Of a stretch of DNA of 64,000 nt, positions 44,188-52,734 are shown piece by piece. The DNA is from an uncultured Collinsella sp. Lineage in GTDB: Bacteria; Actinomycetota; Coriobacteriia; Coriobacteriales; Coriobacteriaceae. The DNA lies in contig CABRHH010000008.1 in NCBI GenBank assembly GCA_902470695.1, forward strand, positions 27,639-91,638, in the 5' to 3' direction. Numbering within the stretch: the stretch's first letter is position 1; each line of letters starts with the position of its first letter. The position numbers and the translations under genes are program-made. The notes beneath the pieces are model-generated. The model made no database searches and was not told where the DNA came from. It was given only the letters and a program-made list of their open reading frames with translations.

Positions 44188-44517
44188 ATGGCAGCACCGC
44201 ACACGCACGAGCACTCCCGCCCCGTCTCTTCCGACGCCCCGCGAAGCAAACGGTCAGGAGAAGGAGGCGACGGCCTGTCCATCGCCTCGGCGGTGCTGGG
44301 AGCCGTAGGCCTCATCTGCGCCTTCAAGGTGAGCTGGCACGTTGGCGTGATCGCGGGCATCATCGCCATCGTGCTGGGCGTGCTGGCGCATCGCCGCAGC
44401 GCGGGCAAGCTCGGCCTGGCGAAGGCGGGCATCGCCCTGGGAATCGCCAGCATCGTGCTGCTGGTCGGGCTGGTCATCGCCTTCGCCGTGCAGCTGGCGC
44501 AGGTTGGTCTGCTGTAA
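44188..44517 (+). CDS. Small two-helix membrane protein (DUF4190-like)
   Basis: A 109-residue protein with a ~30-residue polar N-terminus (His/Ser-rich) and two hydrophobic helices (ASAVLGAVGLICAF to HVGVIAGIIAIVLGVLAHRR, and LGIASIVLLVGLVIAFAVQL). The Gly-rich helix pair with a LAHRRSAG turn resembles DUF4190. Start ATG at 44188 has a weak TAGGA site. Function unknown. It is convergent with the ArsC/Spx-like gene. Confidence 0.65.
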   Translation: MAAPHTHEHSRPVSSDAPRSKRSGEGGDGLSIASAVLGAVGLICAFKVSWHVGVIAGIIAIVLGVLAHRRSAGKLGLAKAGIALGIASIVLLVGLVIAFAVQLAQVGLL

Positions 44518-44566
44518 GAGAGGCGAAATCGAGCGCTGCGAAGGCGGCGCGGTTCGGTGGCAGACT

Positions 44567-44926
44567 CTACAGCAACGCTTCGGCCCACGCTTCATCGCGG
44601 AATCCCACGAGAATCGCATCGTCGGCAACCACCAGCGGGCGCTTGATCAGCATGCCGTCACTCGCCAGTAAGGCGTAGGCCTCCTCGTTCGACATACCGG
44701 CGTCGAGCTTGGCCTTGATTCCCAGCTCGCGGTACTTCATGCCGCTTGTGTTGAAGAACCGGCGCAGCGGCAGACCCGAGCGCTCGTGCCAAGCGGCAAG
44801 TTCCTCGGCGGTTGGGGTCTCCTCGACAATATGGCGATCGGTGTAGGAAATACCGTGCTCATCCAGCCATTTTTTCGCTCGCTTACAGGTGCTGCAGCGG
44901 GGATATTCGATAAACAGAACGGACAT
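44567..44926 (-). CDS. ArsC/Spx family protein
   Basis: A 119-residue thioredoxin-fold protein of the ArsC/Spx/YffB family. The active segment is FIEYPRCSTCKRAKKWLDEH with Cys11 and Cys14 (CxxC, as in Spx and MgsR). The rest (FFNTSGMKYRELGIKAKL, LIKRPLVV) is typical. CxxC favours a redox regulator or thiol reductase over classical arsenate reductase, which has one Cys followed by Arg residues; no ars genes are nearby. AAGGAGCGCCC precedes the ATG. Confidence 0.88.
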   Translation of the reverse strand: MSVLFIEYPRCSTCKRAKKWLDEHGISYTDRHIVEETPTAEELAAWHERSGLPLRRFFNTSGMKYRELGIKAKLDAGMSNEEAYALLASDGMLIKRPLVVADDAILVGFRDEAWAEALL

Positions 44927-45256
44927 GGGCGCTCCTTCTCGCGCGGTTATCGGGTAACCGCAGCATACCCAGCCCGGCACGCTGTCAACGCGCCGCGCCC
45001 CCTCCCTTCGCCGGGCAGCACCGGGCCCCACCTCCCTTTCGCCGCGCCAGGCCTCTTCCACCGGGCCGGGTCCTCCAACCCCACCCTCCAAAGCGTCACC
45101 AACGCGCCGCGCCGAGCTCTCACTTCCGTCGGGCCGGGCCCCACCCGCCAACGCGCCAGGTCCCGTCGTCCCCACCGCCGCGCCCCTCCCTTCCGCCACG
45201 CCTCATCCTCCAATTGAAGCGGTACAATGTTCATCCAGGCAATCAACGGAGGCAGC
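44927..45256. other. Divergent region between ArsC/Spx-like and LacI genes
   Basis: No gene. The plus strand is C-rich with repeated GGGCCCCACC and AACGCGCC. At its right end a -10 TACAAT (45223-45228) overlaps a half-operator TGAAGCGGTACA (45215-45226), similar to the LacI-type sites near rhaB. Confidence 0.5.
45215..45228 (+). promoter_or_regulatory. Possible autoregulatory site and -10 of the LacI gene
   Basis: TGAAGCGGTACA matches the left half of the TGAAGCGTTTCA operators at 54.5 kb and overlaps TACAAT, 29 bp before the LacI start codon. The right half differs, so this is tentative. Confidence 0.4.
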
Positions 45257-46336
45257 ATGTCCCGCTCTAACACCATCACCATCAGCGATGTCGCCCGGGA
45301 GGCAGGCGTTGCCCTCGGCACGGTTTCGAATGCGTTCAACCGACCCGAGAAGGTCAAGCCCGAGACGCTCAAGCGCGTTACCGAAGTTGCCAGCCGACTC
45401 GGCTATGCGCCCAACCAGAGCGCGCGCATGCTCGCCGGCGGCCAGAACCAGTCCTTCGGCCTCGTGCTGCCAAGCATGGAGCACGGTATCTCGCTGCAGA
45501 TCGCCAACGGCGCCAACGCCGGCGCGCGCAAGCACGGCTACGGCCTGCTCATCGCCAACGCCGACAATGACGACATCCTCTCCGCGCGCTACCTGCGCTA
45601 TTTCATGGGCACGCAAATGGCCGGCATCCTGGTGCAGCCCATGAGCGTCTACGGCTGGAGACCACCGCTCGCCACGCCATCCACCCCCACGGTCTACCTC
45701 GATTTCCACAGCAAGGACCCGGGGTATTTCGTGGGTGCGGATAATCGCGCACAGGGGCGCCTAGTGGCGCAACACGCCATCGACCAGGGTGCGCACCGCG
45801 TGGTGGTATTCGGCAAAGATGAGTTCGAGAAGCTCGGTGCACGCATCAAAGGCGTCAAGGACATCATGCATGCCATGCCCGACGTGACGTTCGAATTTAT
45901 CGACGAAGGCTCGTGGAACCTGGCACGCGACGGCTATTCCATCGGCTATCGTCTGGCCAAGCGCCCGTGCGCCGAGCGGCCCGATTTCGTGATCGCCCTG
46001 TCCGACGTGCTCGCCACTGGAGCGGTGGCAGGCATCATCGCGGCGGGCTTGAGCGTTCCCGGTGACATCAAGGTGTCGGGCAGCGACGGCAACCCGCTGG
46101 CGTGGAGCGGCAGCGTTCCGCTCACCACCATCGCACCTCCCGGCTATGAGATCGGCCGCAAGGGCATCCAATACCTCATTGCGCAGATCGAAGAGAAGCG
46201 TCGGCTGGGCAGCGCGCTGCCCACGGAAAACCATCAGGCCCTCGTGCGCCCGTTCCTCCTCGCGCGCGCCAGCTCCGGGGAAAACAACGTCACCGACTTC
46301 GCCGACCCGGATGTGGACATCAGCGGGTACCTGTAG
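45257..46336 (+). CDS. LacI family transcriptional regulator
   Basis: A 359-residue regulator: LacI helix-turn-helix at about 8-30 (TISDVAREAGVALGTVSNAF), hinge (SARMLAGGQ) and a periplasmic-binding-protein-like sensor (FGLVLPSMEHGISLQIANGA, ADNRAQGRLVAQHAI, RPDFVIALSDVLATGAVAG, VSGSDGNPLAWSGSVPLTTI). GGAGGCAGC precedes the ATG at 45257; an ATG at 45227 lacks a site. It is the only LacI protein in view and the TGAANCGNTTCA operators lie at rhaB/fucO, so it is the best candidate regulator of rhamnose genes despite the Fic genes between. Confidence 0.88.
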   Translation: MSRSNTITISDVAREAGVALGTVSNAFNRPEKVKPETLKRVTEVASRLGYAPNQSARMLAGGQNQSFGLVLPSMEHGISLQIANGANAGARKHGYGLLIANADNDDILSARYLRYFMGTQMAGILVQPMSVYGWRPPLATPSTPTVYLDFHSKDPGYFVGADNRAQGRLVAQHAIDQGAHRVVVFGKDEFEKLGARIKGVKDIMHAMPDVTFEFIDEGSWNLARDGYSIGYRLAKRPCAERPDFVIALSDVLATGAVAGIIAAGLSVPGDIKVSGSDGNPLAWSGSVPLTTIAPPGYEIGRKGIQYLIAQIEEKRRLGSALPTENHQALVRPFLLARASSGENNVTDFADPDVDISGYL

Positions 46337-46375
46337 ACGGCATGCGGCGAGGAGGGCTATATAGCGCCCACACCC

Positions 46376-47029
46376 CTATCCGAGATGGCCGCCCCCGCTT
46401 AGGGAAGCACCCGGCAGCACCTCCGAACCACATGGCAGAGCGATTCTTCGGAACATCCCAACCAGCCCTCTCAGATCCCGCTCTTCTGCCGCCATGCGGC
46501 TCGCCTCATCGTTCTCCGCCCCTGTGACGCAGCGCCAGTCCAGGTCGTACCCGGCGTTGCGACAGACAATTGACCAGAACAGCCGCTGCGTCCTGCCGTT
46601 TCCCTCGCGGAACGGATGGACGAAGTTGTAGTTGTCGTAGTGGTAGGCCAAACGCTCGCAGAACTCTCCAACGCCTAAGCCGCACAGCATGCCGTCCCTC
46701 GCCAGCTCCTCCTGCGACCATGCGATGCCGGTTAAGATGTTGATGGACGGCAGAAAGAACTCCGCGCCCTCGGCATTCTTTCTGATCTCGATTGTCCTGA
46801 ACTCGCCAGCCCAGTCGGAGACATCTTGGAACAATGCCCGATGGATCAGCCGGAAGTCCTCTGACGATCCCGTCATGCGGTGCCTCGGCCCCTCGAAGAA
46901 CTCGCTGACTCGATTGGGGACGAGCTCGCCCTCCGCATTCGCGAGCTCGTCATACGAAGTTGCCCCCACCAGATTCCTGAGGACACCGGTCTCGGAATCG
47001 ATGTAGGGGTCGACGAACCCCTCAGGCAT
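46376..47029 (-). CDS. Fic family toxin (class I, AMPylase)
   Basis: A 217-residue Fic protein that would transfer AMP or another nucleotide to target hydroxyls. The full motif HPFREGNGRTQR lies at 138-149, with catalytic His138. The beta-hairpin flap is near RTIEIRKNAEGAEFFLP. No inhibitory S/TxxxE-G/N helix is present in the toxin itself; that motif is in the small gene just upstream, so this is a class I pair. The start ATG at 47029 overlaps the antitoxin end by 8 bases. The last ~20 residues are Gly-rich and variable. Confidence 0.9.
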   Translation of the reverse strand: MPEGFVDPYIDSETGVLRNLVGATSYDELANAEGELVPNRVSEFFEGPRHRMTGSSEDFRLIHRALFQDVSDWAGEFRTIEIRKNAEGAEFFLPSINILTGIAWSQEELARDGMLCGLGVGEFCERLAYHYDNYNFVHPFREGNGRTQRLFWSIVCRNAGYDLDWRCVTGAENDEASRMAAEERDLRGLVGMFRRIALPCGSEVLPGASLSGGGHLG

Positions 47030-47204
47030 GCTCGGACTTCTTCCGCTTGGGGTCCCAGCGGCGCTTGGTACGCCTCATCAGCTCCTCAATGGGGATGTCA
47101 CCGCGCACATACTCGTCCGCATCGCGGCGAAACTCCGCCGACACATAGGCTCCCTCCATCTCCCCGGAATGGATGGCCTCCTCCATCACGCGCGCTCGGT
47201 CCAT
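47022..47204 (-). CDS. VbhA-like antitoxin of the class I Fic pair
   Basis: A 60-residue protein with the Fic-inhibitory helix: Ser13-GEM-Glu17-Gly18 (EAIHSGEMEGAYVS), matching the S/TxxxE-G/N rule; the Glu blocks ATP gamma-phosphate placement in the partner. The C-terminus is basic (RRTKRRWDPKRKK). It overlaps the Fic gene by 8 bases, the usual antitoxin-first order. Confidence 0.85.
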   Translation of the reverse strand: MDRARVMEEAIHSGEMEGAYVSAEFRRDADEYVRGDIPIEELMRRTKRRWDPKRKKSEHA

Positions 47205-47370
47205 AAGGCAAGCCTCCCCGCATCCGCTGCATCGTCTTTGCTCAATTCTACCGCGACCACAACGGCTGACAGGCGCCCCCAGCCCGGTTCCAGCCCATCG
47301 GCATACGCCCTGAGCGCGGCGAGAATGAGGGACAAGCGCACGAGAGAGCGCGGCACCTCAGCGTGCGCCG

Positions 47371-47485
47371 TCTAACGACGTTTTAGCGTCGTTAGAGCGC
47401 AACGTTTCCTTCTAACGACTTTTTAAGGCGATAAAAAGTCGTTAGAGCATGTGAGTTCGCGCTAACGACGCTAACCTGTTGTTAG
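47371..47485. repeat. TAACGAC hairpin cluster, left copy (3' of Fic_N gene)
   Basis: Three hairpins in a row: TCTAACGACG-N6-CGTCGTTAGA (47371-47396), TCTAACGACTTTTT-N8-AAAAAGTCGTTAGA (47411-47446) and CTAACGAC with GTTGTTAG (47463-47485). The middle one is preceded by AACGTTTCCT. The same set, in reverse order, lies on the other side of the gene. The last hairpin reaches 4 bases into the Fic gene's 3' end. Confidence 0.85.
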
Positions 47486-48648
47486 AGCGGCTCGGCACCG
47501 CCTCGAAGAATGTCGAGATACGCATCGAATGTATAGACGCGGTAGCGCTGCCGCCCGTCATCGCGAATGCTTAGAATGCCAAGCTCGCAGAAATCCTTAA
47601 CGAGCGACGTGACGCCTGAACGGGAAAGCGAAAGCTCTTCCACAGCGAAGGGGATATCCAAAATCGGATGCCGCTCAATCAACTCAAGCAGCCTCAGCGC
47701 ATTGGGCACGCCACGCCCCATGCGCTCGCGAATACGCCGCTCCGCATCGGCATGCACCTCAACTAAACGCCCCATCGATTCGATGGCGTCTTCCGTGCTT
47801 TCCAGCAAACAGGTGCAGAAGAAGTCGACCCACGCCTCATAGGCCCCCCGCTCTCGCACATCGGTAAGGCGTTGATAGTACTCGCTGCGACGCGCTTTGA
47901 GCTGGTACGAGGGATACAAGATCGCGTTGGGAAGAACACCGTCGTTGATGAGCGATAGCGTGATCAGAAGGCGCCCGAGACGCCCGTTTCCATCAAGAAA
48001 CGGATGGATGGTCTCGAACTGATAGTGAACGAGCGCCGCTTTCACGATGGGCTCGAGATTCTCCTGGTAATTGATGAACTTATCCAAGTCCGACAGCGCA
48101 TCCCTCATATCCTCAACATTCGGAGGAATATAGGGGGCCTCTTGCAGCGTGCATCCAGCCGGCCCGATCCAGTTTTGCGATACGCGCATCTCACCAGGCG
48201 ACTTCGAGTCGCCGCGCGTATTGGCGAGCAGGACCTTGTGAACCTCGCGGAGCAGGCGCGTGCAAAGCGGGAACTCCTTCATGCGCTCCACAGCGCACGA
48301 CATAGCATTGATGTAGCTGACGACCTCGGAAACTTCTCGATGGACGGCATCTTGATTCTGGGGGTTCAGCACATCGTCGAACGTGCACTGCGTACCTTCG
48401 ATTTGGGCGGAGAGCAGGGCTTCCTTTCGAACGTACATGGTCAGATACATGTCGGCGTTCGGAATAAACCGCGACATGCCCACAAGCTCGCCCAGCTTTC
48501 GGTTGCAAGCAGATATGCACGCGCCCGTCTCGTCGGAAAGCTCGAGCGGGAGAATGCTGTCCAACGGTGCGGGACGAAACGAACGGTAGGCCATGTGCCC
48601 ATCGAGTTTCTTGACGAGCGAACCTTGGCGCGTTCCCTGAATCTGCAT
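47482..48648 (-). CDS. Fic family protein (class II, N-terminal Fic_N, C-terminal winged helix)
   Basis: A 388-residue Fic enzyme. The N-terminal inhibitory helix SAQIEGT (Ser80 to Glu84-Gly85) is built in, so it is a class II autoinhibited type. The Fic motif is HPFLDGNGRLGR at 215-226. RVSQNWIGPAG and PYIPPNVEDM are family landmarks. The C-terminal ~70 residues form a winged helix (FAVEELSLSRSGVTSLVKDF). GAAGGGGG precedes the ATG. The gene is flanked by matching hairpin clusters, unlike its neighbours. Confidence 0.92.
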   Translation of the reverse strand: MQIQGTRQGSLVKKLDGHMAYRSFRPAPLDSILPLELSDETGACISACNRKLGELVGMSRFIPNADMYLTMYVRKEALLSAQIEGTQCTFDDVLNPQNQDAVHREVSEVVSYINAMSCAVERMKEFPLCTRLLREVHKVLLANTRGDSKSPGEMRVSQNWIGPAGCTLQEAPYIPPNVEDMRDALSDLDKFINYQENLEPIVKAALVHYQFETIHPFLDGNGRLGRLLITLSLINDGVLPNAILYPSYQLKARRSEYYQRLTDVRERGAYEAWVDFFCTCLLESTEDAIESMGRLVEVHADAERRIRERMGRGVPNALRLLELIERHPILDIPFAVEELSLSRSGVTSLVKDFCELGILSIRDDGRQRYRVYTFDAYLDILRGGAEPL

Positions 48649-48681
48649 GCAAACCCCCTTCGCTTTGATGGCTATGGACGT

Positions 48682-48797
48682 TCTAACGACGGTTTAGCGT
48701 CGTTAGACGACACGAAACGATTCTAACAACTTTTTAAGGCCATAAAAAGTCGTTAGAAGGAAACGCCGCGCGCTAACGACACGAAACCGTCGTTAGC
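48682..48797. repeat. TAACGAC hairpin cluster, right copy (5' of Fic_N gene)
   Basis: Hairpins at 48682-48707 (TCTAACGACG with CGTCGTTAGA), 48721-48758 (TTCTAACAACTTTTT with AAAAAGTCGTTAGAA) and 48772-48797 (GCTAACGAC with GTCGTTAGC). On the minus strand the middle hairpin is preceded by GCGTTTCCT, as in the left copy, so the two clusters are inverted repeats of each other. Confidence 0.85.
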
Positions 48798-48885
48798 GCA
48801 CGGCCATCTCAACCCGCCAATGCGGCATGTGGCTGAACCGCTAAACGCGCAGCACCGAGCGCAAGCTCCGCTCAGTCTCTCATGC

Positions 48886-49719
48886 CTACCCCACGAACGC
48901 CTCGTTGATCTGCACGCCGAAGTCGCGGCAGGTGTCCCGCAGGCCCTGATCGGAGATGCGGTTGAGGAACGCATCGGAACCGCCGTTGGCAGCGCGGGCC
49001 GCCAGGTAGATCTCGGCCGCCTTCTCGATCGTATGGGCCAGGCCAAACGTCGTATCGAAGTCCGGACCCGCCGCGAACAGGCCGTGATGCGCCCACACGA
49101 TTGCATCGTAGTGCTTCATCAGCGCGCAGGAAGCCTCGGCGATGTCGGACTTGCCGGGCACCATCCACGGCACCACGCCCACACCTCCGGGGAACACCAC
49201 CACGCACTCGGTCATCATCTGCCACAGGATGCGGGAGAACGCCCGGTCCTCCAGCGGCACCACGAAGCTCATCTCAATCACACCCGGCGTGTGCGCGTGG
49301 TAGATCACGCGATTCGCGCCGCCAGTCCGCGCGGCGGTCACGCAGTGATTCATGTAATGGCTCTCGAACTCGCTCGTGGGCCTCGCCCCGTCAAGCAGGC
49401 CCCATACGATCCGGAAGGCATCGCCCGCCTCGTTCACCTCGACGATGCCGATATTGTGCGCCGGGTCCTCGGCCACGTTGCGCATGAACTTGCCCGAACC
49501 CGTGCTCAGGAAAAACGACCCGCCCAGGTTCTCCCCGCGCACGCCCATCTCGACCCACGGACGCGGCTCCGCATCGAACTGCGGGCGCGCCGTGGCGAGC
49601 TCCTCCTCGCTCAGGCAATACGTCAGGTTGCCGCCGTTGCGCTCGTGCCACCCCTGACGGAACCCGTCGTCGCACATGCGCGTGAACCCCTGCACGAACT
49701 CCAAATCGACCATTGCCAT
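48886..49719 (-). CDS. rhaD: Rhamnulose-1-phosphate aldolase
   Basis: Class II zinc aldolase splitting L-rhamnulose 1-phosphate to dihydroxyacetone phosphate and L-lactaldehyde. At 277 residues it matches RhaD length. The start MVDLEFVQGFTRMCDDGFRQ, substrate loop ERNGGNLTYCL, FLSTGSGKFMRNV, zinc-binding VIYHAHTPGVIEM and the later His in IVWAHHGLF are characteristic. Three closely spaced Mets could start it (49713, 49719, 49728); 49719 is chosen for its distance from AAAGG. Last gene of the rhamnose set. Confidence 0.9.
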   Translation of the reverse strand: MAMVDLEFVQGFTRMCDDGFRQGWHERNGGNLTYCLSEEELATARPQFDAEPRPWVEMGVRGENLGGSFFLSTGSGKFMRNVAEDPAHNIGIVEVNEAGDAFRIVWGLLDGARPTSEFESHYMNHCVTAARTGGANRVIYHAHTPGVIEMSFVVPLEDRAFSRILWQMMTECVVVFPGGVGVVPWMVPGKSDIAEASCALMKHYDAIVWAHHGLFAAGPDFDTTFGLAHTIEKAAEIYLAARAANGGSDAFLNRISDQGLRDTCRDFGVQINEAFVG

Positions 49720-49807
49720 CCTGTTCATCCTTTCTGTTGCACAACCAATCGACACCCGCGCGGGGCGCCTTCGCCGCCGGCACCTCACCCAGCGTAAGCG
49801 CGTGCGC

Positions 49808-51235
49808 CTAGCGGCACACCACGTCCACCGGCACGTTGAGAATCTTCGCCACCTTCAAAATCGTGTCGATATGGCGCCCCACCGCAGCCGCCATGTGGTG
49901 CGTCGGCCCCGTCTCGTTCCAACGATTCATGAACGCGCGCGCCCCGATGGAGAACTTGGTGCGCATGTTCGTATCGCCGAACGTGAAGATCGGCCCCGGC
50001 TGGTTCACGCCCTCGGCCACCACGAACTTGAAGTTGCCGTCGGCATCCTGCGTGAGCGCCAGATAGGTCACGTCACCCACCGGCGGATAGAACTGCGTGA
50101 GGTAGCCGCCGCCCGCCTTGCCGTGGAACACGGGGACGATCTTCATCGTGGGCTTGCGCGCCTGGCTGATGTCGGCGTCGCCCGAACCGGAATGCCCGAT
50201 GATGACCACGTCCTCGGGAAAGTCGATCGAGTACATCTCGGACAGCTGGCCGGTCCCGGCGATGGTCTTCAAGATACTCATGGCGATGGCCACCTTGATG
50301 TCGCCCTCGACCGCGCACGCCGTCCCCTGCTTGATGAGCATGGAGAATGCCGGAATCAGCATGGAGTCGAGCACGCCGGCGCGCCCCTGCGCGTAGCCGT
50401 CGTAGTGGCTCGCCACAAGGCCGAGCTCCTCCTCAGCCACCCAGCGCTCGAACGCCAGCACGTAGGCGGCCATCTGCTGGATGGGCTCATCGGAAACCTC
50501 GGCGCCGCCCTCGATGTCGAAGGTGCCGATGATCTCGCGCGCCTTGGCGTCGATGGCCGCTTGGTCATCGATATCGTCGGCGATGGCCCACATCTTTTCC
50601 CAGTCGAACTGCTTGGTATAGAGCCCGAGGCGGTTGTAGAGGTTCGTCTCGTCGATGTAGAGATCCATCATGCCCGGATACGGGCGGCCAATCTGGGCGA
50701 TGTTCGTGCGACGCAGCCGACGGCGCACCTGGGCGGCGCGACACCACTCGTCAAGCTCACGGGCCACTTCGGCGTCACCGCCCTCTACCACACCGGTCAC
50801 CACGGCGTGCCGCTTGCCGGCACGGTTGAGGTCGGCCACCACCTCGCCGGGCGCGCCGCAGGCGTACAGCTCGCCCAGCCAGGTGGGGATGTCCGTACGG
50901 TCGTAATCGGGCTGGGCTTTCTTCTGGACGTTCACCACCACCACGGGCACGTCCAAATCGCGCACGGCGGGCAGCACGTTGTAGGACGTGGCGTAGGTGA
51001 GCATCTGAAGAATGACGAGGTCGACGTCGGCGGCGCGGAACAGGTCGCCGGCCTGCTGCGCGGCCTCCTTGGTGGTCACCATCCCGCCGTCAACAAGCTC
51101 CACGCTGGTGGGCAGCGTGGCCTTGAACGCGGCGTACTGCTGCTCGAACTCAGGTACGAGCTGCGGGAATTGCGGCAGATATGCACCGAGCGCAATCGAG
51201 AACACACCCACCTTGGCTTTGGTTTCTACAAGCAT
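49808..51235 (-). CDS. L-fucose/L-arabinose isomerase family protein, probable rhamnose isomerase
   Basis: A 475-residue sugar isomerase of the AraA/FucI fold, not of the RhaA TIM-barrel family. Typical landmarks: VDLVILQMLTYATSYNVLPA, NVQKKAQPDYDRTDIPTWLGE, IGRPYPGMMDLYIDETNL and, near the end, FTFGDTNMRTKFSIG. Placed between rhaD and the transporter in a set that has rhaB and rhaD but no rhaA, it most likely does the L-rhamnose to L-rhamnulose step by non-orthologous replacement. L-arabinose is less likely, as no araB or araD is here. Confidence 0.8.
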   Translation of the reverse strand: MLVETKAKVGVFSIALGAYLPQFPQLVPEFEQQYAAFKATLPTSVELVDGGMVTTKEAAQQAGDLFRAADVDLVILQMLTYATSYNVLPAVRDLDVPVVVVNVQKKAQPDYDRTDIPTWLGELYACGAPGEVVADLNRAGKRHAVVTGVVEGGDAEVARELDEWCRAAQVRRRLRRTNIAQIGRPYPGMMDLYIDETNLYNRLGLYTKQFDWEKMWAIADDIDDQAAIDAKAREIIGTFDIEGGAEVSDEPIQQMAAYVLAFERWVAEEELGLVASHYDGYAQGRAGVLDSMLIPAFSMLIKQGTACAVEGDIKVAIAMSILKTIAGTGQLSEMYSIDFPEDVVIIGHSGSGDADISQARKPTMKIVPVFHGKAGGGYLTQFYPPVGDVTYLALTQDADGNFKFVVAEGVNQPGPIFTFGDTNMRTKFSIGARAFMNRWNETGPTHHMAAAVGRHIDTILKVAKILNVPVDVVCR

Positions 51236-51350
51236 GATTCCTCCTCAGGAGTCGTAGATATAGGCTGGAGTCTTAGGTGTACGTAAAACGGGCGCAGCAG
51301 CCGCGCGGAGCGCAGTCCGCCGCGCCCTTCGCCTTACGCAACGAGGGGCA

Positions 51351-52598
51351 TTACTCCCTGCCCTCGAACGCGTTGTAGCGCTTGCCGTGGAAGGCCCAGA
51401 CGGCGGCAGCGAAGCCCATGAGGCACAGTGCCGACAGGACCAGGAAGGCAGCCTTGTAGCCGGCAACGGCGATGAACGTCGCAGTGAAGGAACCGGCTAC
51501 CGCGCATAGGAAGCGCGACGAAAAAACGATGGCTCCGTTGGCCGTAGTGCGCAGCAGCGTGGGGAAGCACTCCTGCATCCAAACCTTCAGAATGCCCTCG
51601 AAGGCGAATGCGGCACCGACGCAGTAGAGCAGCTGCGTTGCCACGTACGTTGCCGTGGATGCCCCGAAGATCGGGAGCGCCAGGAAGCCGAGCAGGTACA
51701 ACGCGGCGCCCATGTAGAACAGCGGCATGCGCTTGTCGGTATCGACGAACTTCATGAACACGATGTCGAGCAGGGCGCGGATGGGATAGCAGACAAGACC
51801 GATAGTGGACACCACGGATATGGGCAGATCTACAACGTTCGCGCCGATCCACGTGGAGAACTGGCCGAGCGAATTCGCCGGGATGTTCGTGCCGATGTAG
51901 AAGATGGCCAGAGCGATGAACGGCTTGGCATACGGACTCTTGAACAGCTCGGAGATCTTGCCCTGCGCCTCGGCGCTCACCTTACCGGCCAAGCGGTCCT
52001 CGTACGCCTGAATCCATACCGGAGACTCCGGAATAGTTTGACGGGCGATAAGCACGATCGTGGAGACGACGGCGAGCTGGGCGAACATGATTTGGCCACC
52101 CGCATAGCCCCAATCGCCCACCAGGGCACCGATGCCCTGGGCAACAACGATGCCAACGACCCACAGGATATCGGAGAACAGCAGCATCTTTCCGCGTTTG
52201 TCGTCGGGAGCCTCCTCCGCGATGGTGGCTAGCGACACGGGCAGATCGGCACCGACGCCGATGCCCATGAGGATCTCGCCTGCCAGCAGCACCGGGAACG
52301 TAGTGGCGAATACCATGATGACTGCTCCCAGAATGAGCATGGCCATGGTGACTGAGAACACCGGCTTGCGACCGAAGCGGTCGCCCATGCTGCCGCCCAA
52401 GATGGAACCGATGGCAATGCAGAACGTAAGCGCCGCAGAGATCAGGCCGAACTCGGTGTTGCTGAGACCGAAGGTGGTCTGATAGATGACGAGCGCCGTA
52501 CCTGAGGATATGATGGCGCACGAATCGATGTAGGAGGCCATGCCCGAAACAACGGCCACCCACCACGGATTCACGTGGCGCTCTCGCGTGGTTTTCAT
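51351..52598 (-). CDS. MFS transporter, probable L-rhamnose uptake
   Basis: A 415-residue major facilitator with 12 predicted helices. The sugar-porter style loop GGSMGDRFGRKPVF lies between helices 2 and 3, and PESPVWIQAY at the central loop. The start ATG at 52598 follows AAAGGAGCAGAT; the open frame extends upstream without a site. Position between the isomerase and rhaB genes gives rhamnose, or a related deoxysugar, as the likely substrate. Confidence 0.85.
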   Translation of the reverse strand: MKTTRERHVNPWWVAVVSGMASYIDSCAIISSGTALVIYQTTFGLSNTEFGLISAALTFCIAIGSILGGSMGDRFGRKPVFSVTMAMLILGAVIMVFATTFPVLLAGEILMGIGVGADLPVSLATIAEEAPDDKRGKMLLFSDILWVVGIVVAQGIGALVGDWGYAGGQIMFAQLAVVSTIVLIARQTIPESPVWIQAYEDRLAGKVSAEAQGKISELFKSPYAKPFIALAIFYIGTNIPANSLGQFSTWIGANVVDLPISVVSTIGLVCYPIRALLDIVFMKFVDTDKRMPLFYMGAALYLLGFLALPIFGASTATYVATQLLYCVGAAFAFEGILKVWMQECFPTLLRTTANGAIVFSSRFLCAVAGSFTATFIAVAGYKAAFLVLSALCLMGFAAAVWAFHGKRYNAFEGRE

Positions 52599-52734
52599 AT
52601 CTGCTCCTTTACTATTGAAGTGCAGCTGTGCTGAGCACAGCCCTGTTTGACGGCCCCGCAAGCTCCCCAGCATCCCGGGGCCGTCGCGCGTACAACATCC
52701 GGACGCCTGCCTAACGTCGAACCGACAAGCCGCC

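Noticed and set aside
44567..44926. Arsenate reductase call
   Set aside because: A CxxC active site and no ars neighbours fit the Spx/MgsR-like branch better.
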